Source: Parvularculaceae bacterium (GTDB lineage: Bacteria; Pseudomonadota; Alphaproteobacteria; Caulobacterales; Parvularculaceae). Taken from it: a DNA stretch of 41,474 nt. The stretch's first letter is position 1. Each line of letters begins with the position of its first letter. The position numbers and the translations under genes were made by a program. Location of the stretch: assembly GCA_021776435.1 (NCBI GenBank), contig JAJFFW010000111.1, forward strand, positions 1 through 41,474, given 5' to 3'. Of the stretch, positions 35,568-41,474 are shown one piece after another. The notes beneath the pieces were generated by a model. The model searched no databases. It had not been told where the DNA came from and saw only the letters and a list, made by a program, of their open reading frames with translations.

Positions 35568-38078
35568 TTAATCCTGCGATCCGCTGGCGATCTGCAGATA
35601 ATCGTCGGGTGAGATTCGTATAGCCGCCCCTGTGGGGCACGCGCGTACGCATGCCGGCCCGCCTTTTATGCCGGCGCACATGTCGCATTTAACGGCGAGT
35701 TTCGGTGCGGTTTCGTCTTTTTTCTTGTGGCTATCGACCCATTCTCGTTTCGGTTCTCCGGGGCCTGGCCCGACGCCAAACGCCAGCCAAGAAAAAAGGC
35801 CGGGCTTTTTCGGCGGTACCGCTGCCATTTGAATCACACCGTACGGGCAGTTGCGTTCGCAATTACCGCACCCGATGCATTTATCGTCGATGAAGACTTC
35901 GCCGTCAGGACCGCGATGGATGGCGTCGGGAGGGCAATCGGTCATACAATGTGGATGTTCGCAATGACGACACGATGTCGGCACATGAAGATAAGCATAG
36001 GTGTTGCCCGCTTCCCGATCCAGTCGAGAGATCCCTTCGTGAATTTCTGCGCAAGCCACTTCGCAGTTGTCGCACCCTATGCAAAGAGTTTCATCAATAA
36101 CCAGGGCGTCAGTAGCTTCGCTCAATCCCTCCTGTTCCAAAAGGAATCTTGCGATCGAACTATGCATGTCAACGACAGATGAAAAACTTTCACGCTTCGC
36201 TTCGATATAGTCATTGACGCGACGGCGTTGTGCGACTTGTTTTTCGACGGTTTGACGAAATTCAGAATTTTCGGCTAATAGGCGTTCAAAAACCTCACCC
36301 GGCAATTTTACCACTTCCGATTTAATCGCTGCACGGACAGTAGCCGTCCTATAGCCATCGTAGAATAGCGACATTTCCCCGACATAATTGCCGGCGAGGA
36401 TATAAGACAGAAAAACGTCTTTTCCGCCGATTTGTTTTTCTACGACGGCGCTGCCGGAGCGAATGATGTAAATGTCCGTCGAGTGATCCCCCTCGTTGAT
36501 AAACGCCTCGCCGGCTCTAAGGGGGATGATCTCCGAGCGCGAGAGGATTTCACCAACATCGTGCGGCGTGAGTACGCGGCCGAAAATTTGTCCGATTTGC
36601 CGTTCCATCGACAGGCGTTCCATGCGCCGTTTCACGCCTGGTACGGATGCGATCAGTTTCAGGGTCGCATTGCGTGGAATTTCGAGCAGCATCGTCGGTT
36701 CGCCAGCGCGTACCGTGGCGGTGCGCCGTCGGCCGGATATTAAACCCAATTCACCGAAGATCGAGCCGGCTTCAATGGGCACTGTTTTTTTCTTATCATT
36801 GGGATCTATTTCAACGCGTACCGAGCCGTCAATGATGGCGAAAATCGACGAACCGATGTCATTTCGGTTGACGATCACCTCGCCGAGTCTTTTGTAATGC
36901 GTCATTGAAGTCAAAAGAAATTCACGCATCTGCAGTGGCGAGACGTCTTGAAGAATCTCTACGCCGGTGCGGATATAATCGAGCCACTCGTCGACGCTGC
37001 GGTGTACCGACGCTTTTTCGAAGAGCAGTTCGAGCAGCGGTGTGTCAGGCGGTTGCAGGTCAGTATTGCCAGCGATGAATTCGACGACGTCGTGGCCCTG
37101 GTTCATGCAGTGTTTGATCAGAGGAAAACCGGCAAGCGCGCCGATAATATATAGGCCGGGCACGCTGCTCTCATATTGGGCTGAGAGTATTGGAAACGCT
37201 TCTCGGTCAGGGCCAGTGAACTCGACGCCCGCCGCTTCGACGAATTTCCGCGGTGGGGCTGCGCCAAGTCGAGCGATGACGCGATCACAGGCGAGCCTTG
37301 CCTCGCCATCCTTGGTGTCGACAACGGCAACCCACGGATTTTCGCCAGATCCACCCTTTTCGATTCGGAGAAGTGAAGCCTGAGTAATAAAATCGAGGCG
37401 GCCGTCGTCACGCGCCTTATGAAGGGCTTGAACATTGGCTTCTTTGGCGCGCGGAAATCCGTCAGCGCGCTGAAGGAGCGTGACGAGGTTGCCTTGTTCG
37501 GGATCAGCGGCAAGGCCTAATGCATTCTCGATACCTGCATCGCCGCCGCCGATGACAACGATGTGCTCGTCGAAATATTCCTTTGGATCATCAAGTTGAT
37601 ACTGCACGAAAGGTAAATCGCCGCCAGGCTGAGAGACCTTGTTCGGGTTGCCTTGCACGCCAATCGCGAGAACGACAAAATCGGCGGTAATGGTTTCACC
37701 ATCGGCCAGGGTAAGCTGGAAATTCCCCTGCGATCCTTGGATCGATACAATATCAGAATTTAAACGCACATTGATTTTCAGGGCGTCGGCGCCATCGTCC
37801 CACCGGTCTATGATACTCTCGCGGGAACCGGCCTCAAATGCGACGTCGCTGCGTAGCGGCAGCTGATCCGGTGTCGCCATAATATATTTGCCGCGCTGAT
37901 ATTTATAGATCGTGTCGGAAAGGTGCGACGTCTTTTCCAAAAGAATGTGCGATATTCCACGAGCGGAGGCGCGCGCGGCGGCGCTCAACCCGGCAGGGCC
38001 TGAACCGACAATTGCGACTTTGAAACTCTCCAAAAGCCCTGTTCCCCCACCTGCCGCCGCCTTGATAATACCCGACAA
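35568..38078 (-). CDS. NAD(P)H/FAD oxidoreductase fused to two cyclic-nucleotide domains and a four-[4Fe-4S] domain
   Basis: This 836-residue soluble protein has no signal peptide. Residues 18-340 are a TrxB/YpdA-like two-dinucleotide fold with FAD site GSGPAG (25-30) and NAD(P) site GGGDAG (177-182); the thioredoxin-reductase CXXC is absent. Two cyclic-nucleotide-binding domains follow (about 385-470 and 510-600). Both keep the Glu and Arg of the phosphate cassette (FGELGLISGRRRTATV; VGEMSLFYDGYRTATV). Residues 660-820 are NrfC/DmsB-like with sixteen cysteines in four sets (666-676, 703-715, 734-744, 798-814), enough for four [4Fe-4S] clusters. The start is TTG at 38078; a TTG at 38033 with AGGG upstream is an alternative. 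Likely role: passing NAD(P)H electrons to the membrane b protein under second-messenger control. Confidence 0.88.
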   Translation of the reverse strand: MSGIIKAAAGGGTGLLESFKVAIVGSGPAGLSAAARASARGISHILLEKTSHLSDTIYKYQRGKYIMATPDQLPLRSDVAFEAGSRESIIDRWDDGADALKINVRLNSDIVSIQGSQGNFQLTLADGETITADFVVLAIGVQGNPNKVSQPGGDLPFVQYQLDDPKEYFDEHIVVIGGGDAGIENALGLAADPEQGNLVTLLQRADGFPRAKEANVQALHKARDDGRLDFITQASLLRIEKGGSGENPWVAVVDTKDGEARLACDRVIARLGAAPPRKFVEAAGVEFTGPDREAFPILSAQYESSVPGLYIIGALAGFPLIKHCMNQGHDVVEFIAGNTDLQPPDTPLLELLFEKASVHRSVDEWLDYIRTGVEILQDVSPLQMREFLLTSMTHYKRLGEVIVNRNDIGSSIFAIIDGSVRVEIDPNDKKKTVPIEAGSIFGELGLISGRRRTATVRAGEPTMLLEIPRNATLKLIASVPGVKRRMERLSMERQIGQIFGRVLTPHDVGEILSRSEIIPLRAGEAFINEGDHSTDIYIIRSGSAVVEKQIGGKDVFLSYILAGNYVGEMSLFYDGYRTATVRAAIKSEVVKLPGEVFERLLAENSEFRQTVEKQVAQRRRVNDYIEAKRESFSSVVDMHSSIARFLLEQEGLSEATDALVIDETLCIGCDNCEVACAEIHEGISRLDREAGNTYAYLHVPTSCRHCEHPHCMTDCPPDAIHRGPDGEVFIDDKCIGCGNCERNCPYGVIQMAAVPPKKPGLFSWLAFGVGPGPGEPKREWVDSHKKKDETAPKLAVKCDMCAGIKGGPACVRACPTGAAIRISPDDYLQIASGSQD

Positions 38079-38491
38079 ACGATATGCAATCTAGCATATG
38101 ACATTCATCTGTATTGGTAATATTAGCGGTCTTCGCGATGTGGATGATGTTATGGCCGCTTGTGTTGTTATTGTCGACAAAGATTAGATTCGGTCTTAGA
38201 TTTCTCACAATCCATTTGTGCCATTTGTGCGGTGCGTCATATATATTTATGTCCGCACCGAAATTTTTACCAATCCGTCTCCTCGATTAAGGTTGTGTTC
38301 TCGGCTTATCTTTTCCACAAGTAGCGGGCTTTGGTGATTGTGCTGCTTTCAAACTACGCTTAAAGTCCTGATATATTTGTTGGTCATGCAACCAGTTAGG
38401 GGAGACTTGTGTGAAAAACAACGCCTTGATTGTCGAGTGATTTCAAATCTTCAGGCGCCAAATCAACTCTTCAAATGAGATTTGAAAGATA
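38079..38491. other. Divergent intergenic region, probable promoter of the redox operon
   Basis: There is no convincing gene in these 413 bases. The region separates the minus-strand redox block from the plus-strand DUF3307 gene and should hold both promoters. It is AT-rich. A GTGCGG (38227-38232) with CCGCAC (38253-38258) stem encloses an AT-only centre and is followed by AAATTTTT. A separate 10-bp inverted repeat is described below. I see no clear FNR box. Confidence 0.5.
38442..38488. promoter_or_regulatory. 10-bp perfect inverted repeat just upstream of the DUF3307 gene
   Basis: TTTCAAATCT (38442-38451) and AGATTTGAAA (38479-38488) are exact reverse complements separated by 27 bases. A third copy of the core, TTCAAAT, lies at 38471-38477. 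The second arm ends three bases before the ATG, covering the place where a Shine-Dalgarno should be. It could be a regulator site or an RNA hairpin that hides the start codon region. Confidence 0.45.
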
Positions 38492-38887
38492 ATGATCCTG
38501 TCTGATATCCAATTTATATTTTTGTTGTTGATAATCTTTCAGCTCAAGCATTTCCTTGGTGATTATGTTTTCCAAACCGCTTGGATGGTGAAAGGTAAAT
38601 CGATCCCGGGGCTGGGTTTCGTTTTTCCTCTATCGGTGCATGTTTTCATACATGCCAGTCTAACACTGGTAATTGTGATTATTGTAGATATTAGTTTATG
38701 GTATCTCTTCCTTTTCGATTTTGTGGCGCATTTCGTACTGGATCGATTGAAATCCGGGCCGCGTTATTTTGGAAGGTTTACAGATTTCAATAAGCAATCA
38801 TTCTGGATACCGTTCGGTTTTGACCAAATGGGGCATCATCTCACCCATTATACAATTATTTTATGGATTTATTTGCATCGCTTCTAG
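38492..38887 (+). CDS. DUF3307-family small membrane protein
   Basis: This 131-residue protein has about three to four membrane helices. It shows the DUF3307 pattern of charged and His residues: LKHFLGDYVFQTAWM near the N-terminus, HVFIHASL, then FDFVAHFVLDRLKSG and FGFDQMGHHLTHY. The conserved His and Asp residues suggest metal or ligand binding within the membrane, but the family has no known function. No good Shine-Dalgarno is visible before the ATG; an inverted repeat overlaps that position. It stands alone, divergent from the redox block. Confidence 0.85.
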   Translation: MILSDIQFIFLLLIIFQLKHFLGDYVFQTAWMVKGKSIPGLGFVFPLSVHVFIHASLTLVIVIIVDISLWYLFLFDFVAHFVLDRLKSGPRYFGRFTDFNKQSFWIPFGFDQMGHHLTHYTIILWIYLHRF

Positions 38888-38902
38888 GCGCTCATTGCGT
38901 CG

Positions 38903-38927
38903 TTATATCCAGTCACGCTGGATGTAA
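38903..38927. terminator. Hairpin after the DUF3307 gene (terminator-like, no U-tract)
   Basis: TTATATCCAG (38903-38912) pairs with CTGGATGTAA (38918-38927) around the loop TCACG, with a single G-T wobble. It begins 16 bases after the stop codon. No T-run follows, so termination would have to be factor-assisted or the hairpin serves 3'-end stability. Confidence 0.35.
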
Positions 38928-39062
38928 TGGTTGATGCAGTTCGAGGGCTGAAGGAAAATAGTTGTGCCAATGGACACAAGCGTGCATATTCATTTTCTGA
39001 GTGCGTAAAGGAATTCTAACCTTGACTCAACACAGACGGGACAGGGCGCGTCGGTGCGAGCT

Positions 39063-39095
39063 AATTACACTCAGCGGTAAACTGAGTGCATAATT
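39063..39095. repeat. Hairpin upstream of the TPR/barrel gene
   Basis: CACTCAG (39068-39074) and CTGAGTG (39082-39088) form a perfect 7-bp stem with a 7-nt loop, and flanking AATT sequences extend it. It lies about 60 bases before the ATG at 39157, in the leader or promoter of the outer-membrane gene pair. It could be an operator or a leader hairpin. Confidence 0.4.
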
Positions 39096-39156
39096 CGAAT
39101 TGACCGAATTTGGGTAGAATTTTTACGTGCACTGCGGTCTGACCGTAGGGGGGATA

Positions 39157-40566
39157 ATGCTCGCTTTACGAAATTTGGGCCCATTTGCGGTCTTCAGCAT
39201 TTTCTGCATGGGCTTGTTGTTGAGTTCAAGCATTTCATTTGCCCAAGAGCCTGAGGAATCCGCACGGGAGGCAGTTGAGCGCGATTTACGGGCGGTTGAT
39301 GAGCGTGACGCTACGCAGGATGACCGTCTAGACTCTACAATTTCATTTGAGCGCGTCCTCGCCGCACCTGACGACGTGCAGCTCAATCTGGCTTATGCAC
39401 GCGAGCAGATCGCCGCCGGAGATCTTAAAGAGGGCAGTGCTACACTTGAGCGCGTGTTATTGCTGAATCCGGAACTCGGTCAGGTTCGTGTCCTTTACGG
39501 GCTTGTTCTTTACCGGTTGGGTCTGCTTGATCGTGCGCGCTTTGAACTTGAGACGGCGCTTAAAAACGGAGATCTATCAACGACGGTGCGCACCGAGGCG
39601 GAAGTCTATTTAAAGAAAATCAAACGCCAGCTGCGTACAACGCATGGATCGCTCATCGTTACAACTGGCGTTGAATGGGATCAGAATCGTAATCAAGCGC
39701 CTTCGAGCGGGCAAATCCTTTTTGTAGATATTCCCCTACCCGCAGGGGCGCGGAATGGGGATCTTGCATATATAACCTCTGTTCAGGGAAACATCAGCCA
39801 CGATCTTGGTTTTCAGGATGGCCATACGCTCAACGGTGAAGCCGCCTATTACCGGTCGAATAAAATAGAAGTTGACAGTCTCGATCTCGACGCTGTGACG
39901 GCGGCGTTCGGTGGAACATGGTATTCGGGACGAATGTCGGTCACGCCGCGGCTGCGCGCCGGACAGTTCTGGCTCGACGACAATGACTATTTGCGGACGT
40001 TAGGCGGTGAAGTTGAAGTCATTATGCGATGGCGCCAGGATCTAAACTTACATCTTGTTGTTCGCGGAGAAGACGAAGACTTTCGTGTCGTACCTAATTT
40101 CCTCGCGGCGGCATTGCGCTCTGGACGGCGAATAAGTACGCGTGCGGGCGTGACATGGCGCGTCAGCCCAACCCAGTCGATCCGGGTTGAAGGTCTTTAC
40201 ATGGACAAAAAGGGAGAAACCGGCTTCGAGTCATATGACCGATACGGCGGTTACGCACAGTATAGTCGATTGTACAGACGCGGAGCATTTACGCAGATCG
40301 GATTATGGGCTGAAAACTCTGACTATGACGCCAGTGACTCTTCTTTCGTAAGTGTTACCGAACGCAGTGAATGGCTTTATCGCGCGCGCGTTACGGCGGG
40401 CGCGCCACTATCTTTTTTTGCTCCCGGACTCAGCATGCCCAAGGCGGTTTCGGACATCAACCTGATCGCACAATATGAATATGAGACAGTAGATTCGAAT
40501 ATTACTAATTTCGATTACAACACACATAAAGTAAGTTTACTGCTTTCGAAGCGTATTGCGTTTTAA
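39157..40566 (+). CDS. Outer-membrane protein with N-terminal TPR segment and C-terminal beta-barrel
   Basis: This 469-residue protein starts at the ATG at 39157, which has a strong AGGGGGG Shine-Dalgarno; an in-frame upstream GTG was rejected. The signal peptide ends near SISFAQ. Residues about 65-150 form TPR-like helical repeats (VQLNLAYAREQIAAGDLKEGSATLERVLLLNPELGQVRVLYGLVLYRLG). From about 155 onward there are alternating strands, ending in the classic outer-membrane terminus LLLSKRIAF with C-terminal Phe. The layout resembles SLAM-like or DUF560-type barrels with a periplasmic TPR neck. It is followed after 11 bases by a FecR-domain gene, so the two probably work together at the outer membrane. 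Confidence 0.85.
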   Translation: MLALRNLGPFAVFSIFCMGLLLSSSISFAQEPEESAREAVERDLRAVDERDATQDDRLDSTISFERVLAAPDDVQLNLAYAREQIAAGDLKEGSATLERVLLLNPELGQVRVLYGLVLYRLGLLDRARFELETALKNGDLSTTVRTEAEVYLKKIKRQLRTTHGSLIVTTGVEWDQNRNQAPSSGQILFVDIPLPAGARNGDLAYITSVQGNISHDLGFQDGHTLNGEAAYYRSNKIEVDSLDLDAVTAAFGGTWYSGRMSVTPRLRAGQFWLDDNDYLRTLGGEVEVIMRWRQDLNLHLVVRGEDEDFRVVPNFLAAALRSGRRISTRAGVTWRVSPTQSIRVEGLYMDKKGETGFESYDRYGGYAQYSRLYRRGAFTQIGLWAENSDYDASDSSFVSVTERSEWLYRARVTAGAPLSFFAPGLSMPKAVSDINLIAQYEYETVDSNITNFDYNTHKVSLLLSKRIAF

Positions 40567-40577
40567 TGGGGGATACC

Positions 40578-41474
40578 ATGCTTCAGGTTACAGAGATTTT
40601 AAAAACTGGATTGAAGCAAGTCGGCGTTGCTTTGATCCTTGCTGTGACGTCCCTTGCGGCGCACGCGGCGGAATGTTTCGATCGGCAGACAGATGATCCA
40701 AAAGCTGGTGATGCAACTGCCGTTGTAGGTCCAAGCGTGGGTGTGCTTAGGGCGAGCACGGATGGATTCTTACGTCCTGACGCCGGGGATGATTTATTCA
40801 CCGGAGATCGTGTGCGCACTGGGGCGGATTCGCATCTTCAACTCAAATTGTGCGACTGGAGTACTTACACATTTTCCCCCGATAGCGAGTCGGATATCAG
40901 CGAGTTTTTCGATGAGGATGGCGTGGGCCGCCGACGTGTGATCAACTTTTTGCGGGGGGGATTCCGATTAGCCTCAGGTCGCGACACGGAGCCCGGCTCG
41001 ACCGAGGTGGAAATTCAAGAGTCCGGCGTCACCATGGGCGTGCGCGGTACAAATGTAATCCTGGTTGAACTCGACGGAGTCGTTTATGCCTTGCTGGAGG
41101 GGCCGGCGCGTGAAAATTCCGGTCTTTCACCACAAGGACTCGTTGATTTCTGGGAAGGTAACAGTGAAGCGATTATTTCGCGCTTGAAGCGGCCAGGGTA
41201 TGCGGTGCGAATTGATGCAGACGGCGTGTCTTCGCCGTTTCGTGCGGATAGAGAACTTTTGCAACGAATCTACGGGGCTTTCGTCGCTTTGAATCAGGAA
41301 ACCGATGGTGAATTGACCGACGGCGCTGGCGACCCATTAGATAATTCCGGGCAGGGCGGACAAGAGGGCGTCTTCTTTCAGCAGGTTGTGGTCAAGGAAG
41401 GTAATCAGAAAAACGAAAATACAGAAAATAACCCCGAACAACCGGTCCTAAATGGCATTACACTTGAAGAACTG
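40578..41474 (+). CDS. FecR-domain periplasmic protein (3' end beyond the window)
   Basis: An open frame of 299 codons runs from the ATG at 40578 to the window end without a stop. GGGGGATACC stands just before the start. The protein begins with a signal peptide (VGVALILAVTSLAAHAAE). It then shows a FecR fold: VVGPSVGVLRAS, a GDRVRTGADSHLQLKL segment, FLRGGFRLASG and VTMGVRGTNVILVEL. A Gln/Asn/Glu-rich low-complexity stretch follows near the cut. Stand-alone FecR proteins of this kind are usually periplasmic or surface scaffold proteins rather than sigma regulators. It is 11 bases after the TPR/barrel gene and in the same operon. Confidence 0.85.
   Translation, partial: MLQVTEILKTGLKQVGVALILAVTSLAAHAAECFDRQTDDPKAGDATAVVGPSVGVLRASTDGFLRPDAGDDLFTGDRVRTGADSHLQLKLCDWSTYTFSPDSESDISEFFDEDGVGRRRVINFLRGGFRLASGRDTEPGSTEVEIQESGVTMGVRGTNVILVELDGVVYALLEGPARENSGLSPQGLVDFWEGNSEAIISRLKRPGYAVRIDADGVSSPFRADRELLQRIYGAFVALNQETDGELTDGAGDPLDNSGQGGQEGVFFQQVVVKEGNQKNENTENNPEQPVLNGITLEEL

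Noticed and set aside
35568-38078. Thioredoxin reductase
   Set aside because: The fold is related, but the catalytic CXXC pair is missing and the protein is fused to cNMP and Fe-S domains.
38227-38265. Intrinsic terminator
   Set aside because: There is a stem and a T-rich stretch, but no plus-strand gene lies upstream to terminate and the stem is imperfect.
1-41474. CRISPR arrays, tRNA or rRNA genes, insertion sequences
   Set aside because: No regularly spaced direct repeats, cloverleaf sequences, ribosomal RNA stretches or transposase genes were seen on either strand.

Overview
The window looks like about 41 kb of chromosome from a Gram-negative proteobacterium, most likely an alphaproteobacterium. 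The evidence is a T2SS operon of the gspC-to-gspN type, a RutR-like TetR regulator, an FecR/TPR outer-membrane gene pair and moderate GC. I cannot name the species. No rRNA, tRNA, CRISPR array or insertion sequence is visible.

Left part (1-7343). An unusual three-armed inverted repeat (1-140) touches the stop codon of an AraC-family regulator. Next is a minus-strand deoxynucleoside catabolic operon: deoB (phosphopentomutase), deoC (deoxyribose-phosphate aldolase) and a double-length ALDH16-type aldehyde dehydrogenase. Together these would convert deoxyribose-1-phosphate to glyceraldehyde-3-phosphate plus acetate. A RutR-like TetR regulator is divergent from it, across a region rich in inverted repeats.

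Central left part (7344-19478). After a 0.58 kb stretch with no convincing gene comes a tightly overlapping plus-strand type II secretion operon: gspC, D, E, F, G, H, I, J, K, L, M, N and a small unknown lipoprotein. The prepilin peptidase (gspO) and a recognisable pilotin are not in the window.

Central right part (38078 down to 19509, minus strand). This 18.6 kb same-strand block is the most striking part. In transcription order it encodes a cytoplasmic NAD(P)H/FAD oxidoreductase fused to two cyclic-nucleotide-binding domains and a four-[4Fe-4S] ferredoxin domain; a five-helix membrane protein with two His-x13-His helices (a probable transmembrane di-heme b protein); an FHA domain fused through one membrane helix to a periplasmic decaheme cytochrome; a periplasmic pentaheme cytochrome; an NADP-type glutamate dehydrogenase; an outer-membrane lipoprotein with two GlcG/HbpS-like domains; a 580-residue predicted outer-membrane barrel; an exported decaheme cytochrome with a C-terminal LVIVD-repeat propeller; and a CPA1 Na+/H+ antiporter with its own cyclic-nucleotide domain. 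The inferred order of carriers (NAD(P)H, FAD, Fe-S, heme b, heme c, outer membrane, exported heme c) spans the whole envelope. It suggests an undescribed, second-messenger-gated electron conduit, built from parts unlike MtrCAB or PioAB. The convergent T2SS could export the terminal cytochrome. Direction of electron flow and the external partner are unknown.

Right part (38079-41474). A hairpin-rich intergenic region precedes a small DUF3307 membrane protein. Then follow a TPR-plus-beta-barrel outer-membrane protein and a FecR-domain periplasmic protein cut by the window end.
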